From the NCBI GenBank assembly GCA_030431165.1, contig JAUIJQ010000015.1:1-15422 (forward strand): 15,422 nt of DNA, read 5' to 3'. The notes below the pieces were generated by a model that had not been told where the DNA came from, did no database searches, and was given only the letters and a program-made list of their open reading frames with translations. Source of the stretch: Rhodothermia bacterium (GTDB lineage: Bacteria; Bacteroidota; Rhodothermia; Rhodothermales; JABDKH01). This document shows, in pieces, positions 7,233 through 14,400 of this stretch (within the stretch, counting starts at the first letter, position 1; each line of letters opens with the position of its first letter). Made by a program: the position numbers and the translations under genes.

Positions 7233-8453
7233 ATGCCTGTCCTCCACAATATCTCAGAGCTGATTCCTTGCAGCACTGGCCTCCCGCGCGGCGAAACGGG
7301 ACGCATTTTGGATGCAGCCCTCGCGTGGCAATCCGACAGAATTGCGTGGCTCGGTCCGGCGTCTGAGCTGCCATCCGATTTTGCGAATGAAGATGTTGTT
7401 GATGCCGGCGGCTGCATCGTGGTCCCGGGCCTTGTCGATGCGCACACGCATCTCTGTTTTGGGGGCTGGCGCGCCGACGAATTCGAGATGCGCTGTCGCG
7501 GGGTGCATTATCTGGATATCGCGCGTGCCGGCGGTGGCATCATGCGAACGGTCGAGCAGACGCGCGCACTCGACGAGGACGCACTCTTCGAGCAGGCGCG
7601 CTCGCGGCTTGCATATCTGACAACACTCGGCGTTACGACGGTTGAGTGCAAGAGTGGCTACGGACTCACCCTGCATGACGAACTGAAGATCTTGCGCGTG
7701 TATGCCAGGCTGAAAGCGCTTGGGGCTGCTCGGATTGTCTCGACGTTTCTCGGCGCGCATGTAGTTCCACGAGAGTTCCGCGATCGCCGCGAGGACTACG
7801 TTGATCTTGTGTGTCTCGAGATGCTTCCGGCCGTGGCATCCGAGGAGCTGGCTAGCTACTGTGACGTATTTGTCGAGGAGGGTGCATTCACAGAGGACGA
7901 AGCTCGCCGCATTCTTGGTACGGCCGCGTCGCTTGGTCTCGGTTCAAAACTGCACGTCGACCAGCTCAGCGACGTTGGTGGTGCGGCGCTCGCCGCGGAG
8001 CTGAACGCGGTGTCGGCTGACCATCTCGAGTACACCGGCCGCGACGGCATCGCGAAGATGGTGGAGGCAGGTGTTGTGCCGGTTACGCTGCCGGTAGCAT
8101 CGCTCTATCTGCGACAACCGCCGTTGGATGCGCGGCAGTGGATAGACGCCGGGGCCGAGGTCTGTGTGGCGACCGACTTCAATCCGGGGACAGCACCCAC
8201 CGGCCACCTGCCGCTCGCAATGACACTCGCGTGTACGATGAACAGGATGACACCTGACGAAGCGCTTCTCGGTGCGACGCGCGTTGCCGCCCAGGCCATC
8301 GGGCTGGAAGAAGAAGCGGGCTCGTTGGAGGTCGGTCGTCGGGCCGACTTTGTACTTGTGGATACGCCGTCTGTCAACCACTGGCTATACAACTTCGAGC
8401 CTAATCGTGCGACGGCAACGTTCATCGGTGGAGCGAGGGTCCATGCCAGGTAG
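7233..8453 (+). CDS. hutI: Imidazolonepropionase
   Basis: A 406-residue amidohydrolase for the third step of histidine breakdown, hydrolysing 4-imidazolone-5-propionate to N-formimino-L-glutamate. Metal ligands are visible at His71 and His73 (DAHTH), His241 (LHVDQLSD) and Asp315 (ATDFNPGT), in line with the Bacillus subtilis enzyme. The blocks GGGI at 100-103, KSGYGL and SADHLEYT complete the family pattern. The C-terminal stretch GSLEVGRRADFVLVD is the returning beta-sandwich strand of amidohydrolases. ATG 7233 is preferred over an upstream in-frame start at 7206 that would lie inside hutH. The last 11 nt overlap the start of hutG, which suggests coupled translation. Confidence 0.97.
   Translation: MPVLHNISELIPCSTGLPRGETGRILDAALAWQSDRIAWLGPASELPSDFANEDVVDAGGCIVVPGLVDAHTHLCFGGWRADEFEMRCRGVHYLDIARAGGGIMRTVEQTRALDEDALFEQARSRLAYLTTLGVTTVECKSGYGLTLHDELKILRVYARLKALGAARIVSTFLGAHVVPREFRDRREDYVDLVCLEMLPAVASEELASYCDVFVEEGAFTEDEARRILGTAASLGLGSKLHVDQLSDVGGAALAAELNAVSADHLEYTGRDGIAKMVEAGVVPVTLPVASLYLRQPPLDARQWIDAGAEVCVATDFNPGTAPTGHLPLAMTLACTMNRMTPDEALLGATRVAAQAIGLEEEAGSLEVGRRADFVLVDTPSVNHWLYNFEPNRATATFIGGARVHAR
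8427..8433 (+). promoter_or_regulatory. Ribosome binding site of hutG inside hutI
   Basis: GGTGGAG lies 9 nt upstream of the ATG at 8443 and is one of the few recognisable Shine-Dalgarno motifs in the window. It supports the internal start that overlaps hutI by 11 nt, rather than the longer open frame from 8272. Confidence 0.45.
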
Positions 8454-9507
8454 CGGCGGGTACAGGCAGGCGCACAGGGAAGACTTGCATCCGGAGCTTC
8501 TGGCGGTCGATGCCCGAAACAGCACGCCGACCAACCCCGAGCGTGGTGACGATCCACGCCTGGGATCGTGGTTTGCTGCTAACGATGTTCTGGCTCCGGG
8601 AGGGGTAGCGCTGATCGGCTTTCCATGTGACATCGGTGTAGCGCGCAATGGCGGTCGTCCGGGCGCCGCGCAGGGTCCTGCGGCCATCCGGCGAGCGCTG
8701 GGTCGCCTTACTCCGGATGCGCGAAATGCAGGGCCGTTTGTCTCTCTGCTTGAGCGGAGCGTTGATCTTGGTGACATCGTGGCGCCGCGTGGTATGCCCG
8801 ATGGACATGACGATTCTGATGCCGACGCCGATGTATTGCTTCTCCTGCAACGTCGCCTCGGTCGTGTTGTCGAAGCCGTACTCCGTGCCGGCGGCATACC
8901 CGTTGTCCTTGGCGGCGGACACGAAACGGCGTTTGGTCATTATCTCGGATCTCGTGCTGTGTTCGACCAAATCACGATCATCAATTGGGATGCCCATCCC
9001 GATGTACGGCCGCTTTTGGGAGGGCTCGGTCATTCGGGCTCGCCCTTTCGGCAGGCGCTTGAGTTGGATTTCCCGCACCGCCTGCACTATGTCGTGGCGG
9101 GCCTGCAGCCGCGGGCTGTTTCAACAGCGCACGTGCGGTACGTGAATTCACGTGGCCGCTGTTTCTTTGCGGAGGAGCTCGACGCCACCGTTGTTGATGC
9201 GATTTACGAGGCTACAGATAGGCCTGTCCAGGTGTCTTTTGACCTCGATGCCGTTGATGGTTCTGAGGCGCCTGGCGTCAGCGCCCCTTCCGTCGGCGGA
9301 TTGTCGTCTCGGGACTGGATGCACCTTGCTGAAAAGGCCGGGCGGTGCCAGAACGTAAAGTCGATTGATGTCGTTGAGCTAAATCCGCGGTTTGATACAG
9401 ACGGACGAACAGCCCGCTTGGCTGCCGGCACCGTGTGGTCATTCATGAGTGGCCTGGCCCGGCGTCATCCCGATACAACTTCCCATCGTCTTTCTGAGAC
9501 AACCTAA
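8443..9507 (+). CDS. hutG: Formimidoylglutamase (ureohydrolase/arginase family)
   Basis: A 354-residue metalloenzyme for the last step of the pathway, splitting N-formimino-L-glutamate into L-glutamate and formamide. The binuclear manganese ligands of the arginase fold are all present: His160 (GGGHE), Asp183-His185-Asp187 (NWDAHPD), and Asp267/Asp269 (SFDLDAVD). HSGSPFRQ after the second motif and DDPRLG near residue 37 are typical of HutG rather than arginase or agmatinase, and the gene order agrees. I chose ATG 8443 because the upstream extension from 8272 reads as arginine-rich out-of-frame hutI sequence. The start overlaps hutI by 11 nt. The C-terminus ends in a polar tail. A role in arginine or agmatine hydrolysis is the alternative, but unlikely. 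Confidence 0.94.
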   Translation: MPGSGGYRQAHREDLHPELLAVDARNSTPTNPERGDDPRLGSWFAANDVLAPGGVALIGFPCDIGVARNGGRPGAAQGPAAIRRALGRLTPDARNAGPFVSLLERSVDLGDIVAPRGMPDGHDDSDADADVLLLLQRRLGRVVEAVLRAGGIPVVLGGGHETAFGHYLGSRAVFDQITIINWDAHPDVRPLLGGLGHSGSPFRQALELDFPHRLHYVVAGLQPRAVSTAHVRYVNSRGRCFFAEELDATVVDAIYEATDRPVQVSFDLDAVDGSEAPGVSAPSVGGLSSRDWMHLAEKAGRCQNVKSIDVVELNPRFDTDGRTARLAAGTVWSFMSGLARRHPDTTSHRLSETT

Positions 9508-9522
9508 CTGCGCGGCGTGTCG

Positions 9523-10026
9523 ATGATTCAGGTTTTTACAACCGGTGGAACGATTGACAAGGTTTACTTTGACGCAAAGAGCGACTACCAGGTTGGTCCG
9601 CCAGAGATAGAGCATATCCTCGCCGGCGTAAACGCAGCGCCCAGGGTTGTTATAGAAACCTTGATGCGCAAAGACTCGCTCGACATGACGGATGAGGACC
9701 GCGCTATCATACGCAGCGCGGTTGCCGCATCCACCGCGTCGCGGGTGCTCATCACGCACGGTACTGATACAATGGTGGAGACCGGCCAAGCGTTGCGCGA
9801 GATCGAAGGCAAGACGATCGTCCTGGTCGGGTCACTGAGCCCGGCGCGATTTCGTGGCAGTGACGCGGAGTTCAATATCGGATTTGCGCTTGCGGCCGTC
9901 CAGCTATTGCCGGCAGGCGTGTACGTCGCGATGAATGGCCGTGTCTTCGATATAGAGAGCGTCCGCAAGAATCGCGCGGCGAATCGGTTCGAGCCCGTTT
10001 CGGCCCGGTTGGAGGGTGAGGACTGA
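9523..10026 (+). CDS. Single-domain asparaginase-like protein
   Basis: Only 167 residues, about half of a normal L-asparaginase (roughly 330). It matches the N-terminal catalytic domain: TTGGTID with the nucleophile-type Thr10, Tyr22 in SDYQVG, and the second triad at Thr81-Asp82 in THGTDTMVETG. Lys149 in VRKNRA sits where the catalytic lysine belongs. The C-terminal domain, which in full enzymes completes the neighbouring subunit's active site, is absent. The stop is followed directly by the next gene, so this looks like a natural short form and not a damaged gene. It would deamidate asparagine or a related amide, but the substrate is uncertain. ATG 9523 is preferred; a GTG at 9517 adds two residues. 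It lies 15 nt after hutG, probably in the same operon. Confidence 0.82.
   Translation: MIQVFTTGGTIDKVYFDAKSDYQVGPPEIEHILAGVNAAPRVVIETLMRKDSLDMTDEDRAIIRSAVAASTASRVLITHGTDTMVETGQALREIEGKTIVLVGSLSPARFRGSDAEFNIGFALAAVQLLPAGVYVAMNGRVFDIESVRKNRAANRFEPVSARLEGED
10011..10021 (+). promoter_or_regulatory. Ribosome binding site of the UbiA gene, inside the asparaginase 3' end
   Basis: GGAGGGTGAGG is the best Shine-Dalgarno match at any gene start in the window. It sits 6 to 11 nt before the GTG at 10028. It would be far too close for the alternative GTG at 10016, so it decides in favour of 10028. Confidence 0.5.
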
Positions 10027-10027
10027 C

Positions 10028-10912
10028 GTGACGCGGCGATTTGCGCTTGTCCGAATGGCCCGGCCCGGTAATCTGCTTGTGGTTGCCGCCGGAGTCGTTG
10101 TGGGTGCGTGGCTTGTGCCGGAATCACCGCTGATGCCGGGTTCCAGCGTTCTGTTTGCCGCGTGTGCCGCGGCGCTTGTGGCAGCGGCAGCCAATATCCA
10201 CAACGATGTTGTCGATCGTGGTATTGATGCGATCAACAGGCCCGACCGGCCCCTGCCTGCGGGCCACACCACAATCCGTAAGTCCTGGGTTGCCATTCTC
10301 GCGACCGTGGTTGGTGCGGTTGTGATCGCGGCGACCATTTCAACGCTGCACGTTGCGCTCGTCGTTGTCATCGCGGGACTCCTGGCTGGCTACAACATGG
10401 TTCTGAAACATCTTCCGCTCATCGGCAATGTGATCGTCGGTGTCGTTGTATCGACCACGATCGTATTCGGAGCGCTCGCCCCCGCACCAAACGTTGTAGA
10501 AGTCGGTACCCACATCACCGCAGGAGTCCTCGTCGCTGTCCTGTTCGCTTTCTTGCTTACCGTTGCGAGAGAGGTGGTCAAAGACCTTCAGGATTTCAGG
10601 GGTGATGCTGCCCACGAATCCAGATCACTTCCGCATACTGCCGGCATCCGGAATACACAGCGAATTGCATGGGGCATTGTCGCCGTTGCCGTGTGCATCG
10701 TGCCGCTTCCGTACGTCTATCTCGGTTTCCCTGGATTGTACCTGGTGGTCGTATTTCCGGCGGCGTGTTTCCTGCTCGTTGTGCTTGTCACGCTCGCGCG
10801 GGATAGTGACGAGGCAGGTCAAGTTCACGGTTACGGGCGTGCGAGCACGATGCTGAAGCTGTCGATGGTCTTCGGACTTGCTGCGCTCGCTTTGTCGTCC
10901 CCATCATTGTAG
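10028..10912 (+). CDS. UbiA-family prenyltransferase, geranylgeranylglyceryl-phosphate geranylgeranyltransferase-like
   Basis: A 294-residue integral membrane protein with about eight or nine hydrophobic segments. The two aspartate-rich Mg-diphosphate motifs of UbiA enzymes are present: NDVVDRGID (Asp60, Asp63, Asp67), followed by INRPDRPLPAG, and KDLQDFRGD (Asp186, Asp189, Asp193). The YNMVLKHLPLIGN block (Tyr122 to Lys127) lies between them. The INRPDRP and REVVKDLQD wording resembles digeranylgeranylglyceryl phosphate synthases of archaea and their Bacteroidota homologues, which attach a second prenyl chain to a glycerol-phosphate ether lipid. Quinone or heme prenylation is the alternative. 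Start GTG 10028 is one nucleotide after the asparaginase stop; GTG 10016 would overlap it. recX follows after 21 nt. The link to the amino-acid genes is positional only. Confidence 0.85.
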   Translation: MTRRFALVRMARPGNLLVVAAGVVVGAWLVPESPLMPGSSVLFAACAAALVAAAANIHNDVVDRGIDAINRPDRPLPAGHTTIRKSWVAILATVVGAVVIAATISTLHVALVVVIAGLLAGYNMVLKHLPLIGNVIVGVVVSTTIVFGALAPAPNVVEVGTHITAGVLVAVLFAFLLTVAREVVKDLQDFRGDAAHESRSLPHTAGIRNTQRIAWGIVAVAVCIVPLPYVYLGFPGLYLVVVFPAACFLLVVLVTLARDSDEAGQVHGYGRASTMLKLSMVFGLAALALSSPSL

Positions 10913-10933
10913 CTAGCCGTTCACGCCTGACAG

Positions 10934-11599
10934 ATGGACAGTTCAGATCACAGAACAGGAGGCGTCGTTTCGGCGGTGGATCAGGTAAAGCGGCATCGCG
11001 ACCGCGTGGCCGTGTTCATTGAGGGTCTCTTCTCCTTCGAACTCGGATACGAGCTTGCCATCGAGCGGGGTGTGCGCCGCGGTGAGACGCTGACGTCGGT
11101 GCGAATCGGTGAGCTCATCGCGGAGGATCAGCGCCGCACAGCCATGGCGCGAGCCTTCCACTTCCTGGCGTATCGAACGCGAACTGAGAATGAGGTGCGG
11201 AAAAAGCTCAGCGGACTCAAGTATGAACTCGCGGTTGTCGACGAAGTCATCGCGAACCTGCACCGGCTCGGGTACCTCGACGACGAGGCGTTCTCCGAGC
11301 AATTCGCACGTTCGCGAATCCGCAACAAGGCGCATGGCCCGAGACGCGTCCGCATGGACCTTATCCGTCTTGGCGTTGATGCTGAACTGGTCGATGCGTC
11401 AGTAGCTTCGGCATGTGACAGCGAAGCCGTTCGGGATGCAGCGACGCGGGCGGGGCGAAAGTATTGGTCCCGCGCCCTGCGTGAGCCTGATGTCCGCAAG
11501 CGACGGTGGAAATTCGTTCAGTATCTTGTACGCCGCGGCTTTGACAGCGGTCTTGCGGGCGACGTTTATTCCGAGTTGGCGGCTGAGGTTGGTTTGTAG
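10934..11599 (+). CDS. recX: Regulatory protein RecX
   Basis: A 221-residue, charged, helical cytoplasmic protein. RecX binds inside the RecA filament groove and inhibits RecA's recombinase and coprotease activities. The family core is visible from about residue 66: ARAFHFLAYRTRTENEVRKKL, then VIANLHRLGYLDDEAFSEQFARSR, then GPRRVRMDLIRLGVDAELVD, corresponding to successive three-helix repeats. The N-terminal 60 residues resemble the small beta-rich segment seen before the repeats in Bacteroidota RecX. recA is not in the window. The gene starts 21 nt after the UbiA gene without a Shine-Dalgarno, so it could be the last member of that operon. After its stop comes a 123-nt gap. Confidence 0.92.
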   Translation: MDSSDHRTGGVVSAVDQVKRHRDRVAVFIEGLFSFELGYELAIERGVRRGETLTSVRIGELIAEDQRRTAMARAFHFLAYRTRTENEVRKKLSGLKYELAVVDEVIANLHRLGYLDDEAFSEQFARSRIRNKAHGPRRVRMDLIRLGVDAELVDASVASACDSEAVRDAATRAGRKYWSRALREPDVRKRRWKFVQYLVRRGFDSGLAGDVYSELAAEVGL

Positions 11600-11620
11600 C
11601 GCGAGTAGCGGGCGGAGCCT

Positions 11621-11639
11621 TGTGCCGGCGCCCGGCGCG
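11621..11639 (+). terminator. GC-rich hairpin after recX, weak terminator candidate
   Basis: GCCGG-CGC-CCGGC forms a 5-bp perfect stem at 11624-11636 that extends to 8 bp with G-T pairs. It lies 22 nt after the recX stop. No T-run follows, so intrinsic termination is doubtful. It may only protect the mRNA 3' end. Confidence 0.2.
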
Positions 11640-11670
11640 TGCAGGTAGGTGTGTCGCCACAGTCGGGGAC

Positions 11671-11708
11671 TAATGTCGGACTTTGATGGGATAATGCCGG
11701 ACTTTGAT
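11671..11708. repeat. 17-bp direct repeat with 21-bp period upstream of the PP2C phosphatase
   Basis: TAATGtCGGACTTTGAT (11671-11687) recurs as TAATGcCGGACTTTGAT (11692-11708), 16 of 17 bases identical. The 21-bp offset is two DNA helical turns, placing both copies on the same face. A GATAAT hexamer (11690-11695) between and partly within the copies could be a -10 box, though no good -35 box is present. It ends 14 nt before the GTG start at 11723, so it may be an operator or activator site, or a chance local duplication. Confidence 0.5.
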
Positions 11709-11722
11709 CTGGACTACTGATT

Positions 11723-14398
11723 GTGACTGACGCAGAACAGAAAAATAGCGGCCGACCCCGGTTGCGATGGCTCGGGGCCATCCCCGGGTCCGACTGGATT
11801 CTGTTCGCTGTCGCGGTCTTTTGCGCCGGCGTGTACCTCTGGGGGCAGCCGCGTGTCAATCCCGAGAGCCTCGCTCGCCTGCGTGTGTCGACGCCGCAGG
11901 CCATTGCGACCGCAACCGCCGTGCTTGCCGAAAACGGTGTTGACGTGAGCGGATTGAGGGCAACCGTTTCGCGTCGCCGCAACGCCGCGCTCCTCGCCGA
12001 GATACAGGAGGGTGAGGGGCGGCGCACGCTGATGCGTCAGAATCCGGATAGCCTTCGGGACCACCTTCCGACGCACTTCTTGTCGGTGCGGTTTACGCCG
12101 CAGGAGGGTTCAATTGACGGTCCTGCGGTGGAGGTCTGGCTGACGGGCGGTGGGAAGCCATGGCGCATGCGGGTACCACAATCCGGCTTTGAAGATGTGA
12201 TTGTGCGTGGACAGGCAATGAATGCTGATGCCATCGCCGCGGTCGCCAATATTCCGCGCTACGCGTTGTTGGCTGAGAACGACAACAACACCGTCCTCGC
12301 CGACACCACGCTTGCGCGTCGTCTGGTGTTCTTTCAGCGAATCGGGTTGCCGTCCCAGGCAGACAGCACGCGGCCTCCGCCGCCAAGGGAAGGCACCCGC
12401 TTCGGTATCGGTGCGTCGGGACCCGTTGTGCTGGGTACCGATGCGGCGGTTGCGATCGCCAGGTTGCACGCGAATCGATACAACCTTTCGGGCTGGAATC
12501 TGGAAGTTGATTCCGTGTGGGTACCACCCGGAGAGCGCACGGCGCGAGTCCGTTTGGCGGCCACGGGAGACTGGGGAATCCGCAACGAGACCGAGATTGC
12601 AGTCACGCCGACCGGGTTCCTCGCTGAGCTTCGCACCGAACTCGACACAGATCGGGAAGACACCGCGTCGAGCTTAAACGTGGTGGCCGTGATTCTGGCC
12701 GTCGCAACGTTCCTGATACTCGGGATCGTTTTGCTGGTGACGTTCTTCCGTCGACTCCTTGCACGCTCCATCGATGTCAAGGCAGCATTGATTGATGGTC
12801 TTGCTTTCAGTCTGATGTTCGTTTCGTTCATCGTGACGGCGCGAGATGTACTTGATAGCGGGTCGTCCATTTGGATCAGGCTGCTGGGGATTGCCGCTGC
12901 GGTTGTCGCCGGCGGGACAGCCATGTCGCTGTTGGCTTTTCTCATCTCGGGCGCCGCCGACTCCCTGGCACGTCGCGGTTGGGCAGGCAAATTGTTGACC
13001 ACCAGTCTGCTTCGACAGGGGGCGCTCCTGAATGGCTTTGTGGGTACCGCGCTGCTTCGTGGGCTGGCGTTCGGACTTGTATTCCTTGGCGTGCACACCG
13101 CGTTTATGTGGGTGTTCGGAGACTATCCGATTGTCTTTGATGCGCAGTCGTTGGGTGGGGGAATGGTTCGACCGTTCCTCGGCGCCCTGGGTCTCGCAGG
13201 GCTTGGTGCGTACGTGTACACACTCATCATCGTGTTGACGGTGGCGTCGCTGCTGTACGGACCACGTCGCAAGAAATGGATACCTATCGTCGGTGTCGCG
13301 ATTGCGTTCGCGATTTCGTCTGTTTCGCCGGTTGCGTTTGACAACGCCTGGCTGGGTTGGCTCTCATCACTCGGCGTCGGTAGCGTCGCGGCGTTCGCGT
13401 TCTGGCGCTATGACGCGCTTACAGTTTTTGCCGCGTTATCCAGTTCCGCGCTCGTGTGGCATCTGCAGGATGGATGGCTCATGCGCGGCTCGCCGGTGTG
13501 GGTCGACCTCGTGATCGCCGGCGTCTTCTTTCTCGTCGTCGTGGTTGTTGCGGTTGTCGGAGTCGCGCGAGGACGTAGCGTGCCGGGTGTCGACGAGTAC
13601 GTCCCGTCGTACATCCGCGAGTTGCGACAGCAGGAGCGCATGCATCGGGAATTGGAGATCGCGCATCAGGTGCAGGAGTCGTTTCTCCCACACGAAATGC
13701 CCGATGTCGATCACCTGGATATCGCCGCGACCTGTATCGCCGCAGAAGAAGTGGGCGGCGACTACTACGATCTCGTTCGGTTAGACGAAGACCACCTGGC
13801 CCTGGCGATCGGAGACGTGAGTGGTAAGGGGATTCAGGCGGCGTTCTTCATGACGTTGACGAAGGGGTTCTTGCGTTCCCTCTGCCGCGAGCAGTCCTCC
13901 CCGGCCGAGGTGCTTCGCCGAATGAACCGCCTGTTCATCGAGAGCGCCCCGCGCGGCGTCTTTATTTCGATTGTATACGGGATAATCAACGTGAGAACCG
14001 GCGAGTTTACGTTTGCCCGCGCAGGGCACAATCCGGTGATCCTGCGTCGGTCAGATGGCGAGTCACATCATCTCCAGCCAAACGGCATCGGGATCGGACT
14101 TGACCGCGGAATCGGGTTTGACAATGTCATGGAGGAGTCGCTCGTTCAACTGCGTTCAGGAGACACGCTCGTCTTTTATACCGACGGCTTTTCAGAAGCA
14201 CGGAACGCGAAACATGAAGAGTATGGTGACCGCCGACTCCTTGAGCGCGTTGCGTCGGCGGCCGCAGACAGTGCGCACGCGCTGCTCGACGAGGTGTACA
14301 CCGACGTTGACCGTTTCGTGGCAGGTGCTGAACGGCACGATGACATGACAATGTTGGTCGTGCGATTTACAGGCCGTCAAGCCGCGGCCGGGCACTAG
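11723..14398 (+). CDS. Membrane-anchored PP2C/SpoIIE-type serine/threonine phosphatase with extracytoplasmic sensor region
   Basis: A large 891-residue protein. Residues 1-23 are cytoplasmic and a first membrane segment spans about 24-41. An extracytoplasmic region (42-315) follows, then roughly nine more membrane segments (319 to about 615). A short charged coil (about 630-655) with ELEIAHQVQESFLP is the usual linker before RsbU-like phosphatases. The C-terminal PP2C domain has its metal aspartates at Asp680 (GGDYYD), Asp698 (GDVSGKG), Asp821 (YTDG) and Asp873-Asp874 (DDMT), so it should be active. Such enzymes dephosphorylate anti-sigma-factor antagonists in partner-switching systems, but no such partner is encoded here. 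The extracytoplasmic part contains two similar segments (55-80 and 237-262). The GTG at 11723 is the only usual start after an in-frame stop at 11705. Its stop is two nucleotides before the next gene's ATG. Confidence 0.92.
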   Translation: MTDAEQKNSGRPRLRWLGAIPGSDWILFAVAVFCAGVYLWGQPRVNPESLARLRVSTPQAIATATAVLAENGVDVSGLRATVSRRRNAALLAEIQEGEGRRTLMRQNPDSLRDHLPTHFLSVRFTPQEGSIDGPAVEVWLTGGGKPWRMRVPQSGFEDVIVRGQAMNADAIAAVANIPRYALLAENDNNTVLADTTLARRLVFFQRIGLPSQADSTRPPPPREGTRFGIGASGPVVLGTDAAVAIARLHANRYNLSGWNLEVDSVWVPPGERTARVRLAATGDWGIRNETEIAVTPTGFLAELRTELDTDREDTASSLNVVAVILAVATFLILGIVLLVTFFRRLLARSIDVKAALIDGLAFSLMFVSFIVTARDVLDSGSSIWIRLLGIAAAVVAGGTAMSLLAFLISGAADSLARRGWAGKLLTTSLLRQGALLNGFVGTALLRGLAFGLVFLGVHTAFMWVFGDYPIVFDAQSLGGGMVRPFLGALGLAGLGAYVYTLIIVLTVASLLYGPRRKKWIPIVGVAIAFAISSVSPVAFDNAWLGWLSSLGVGSVAAFAFWRYDALTVFAALSSSALVWHLQDGWLMRGSPVWVDLVIAGVFFLVVVVVAVVGVARGRSVPGVDEYVPSYIRELRQQERMHRELEIAHQVQESFLPHEMPDVDHLDIAATCIAAEEVGGDYYDLVRLDEDHLALAIGDVSGKGIQAAFFMTLTKGFLRSLCREQSSPAEVLRRMNRLFIESAPRGVFISIVYGIINVRTGEFTFARAGHNPVILRRSDGESHHLQPNGIGIGLDRGIGFDNVMEESLVQLRSGDTLVFYTDGFSEARNAKHEEYGDRRLLERVASAAADSAHALLDEVYTDVDRFVAGAERHDDMTMLVVRFTGRQAAAGH

Positions 14399-14400
14399 TG

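Noticed and set aside
8272..8442. 57-codon upstream extension of hutG
   Set aside because: It overlaps hutI in another frame, is Arg/Ser-rich and unlike HutG N-termini; the ATG at 8443 has a ribosome binding site.
12334..13098. Open frame of 254 codons on the minus strand opposite the phosphatase
   Set aside because: It lies wholly inside the phosphatase gene, is rich in Arg, Ser, Thr and Pro, has no domain, and is a typical mirror of GC-rich coding sequence.
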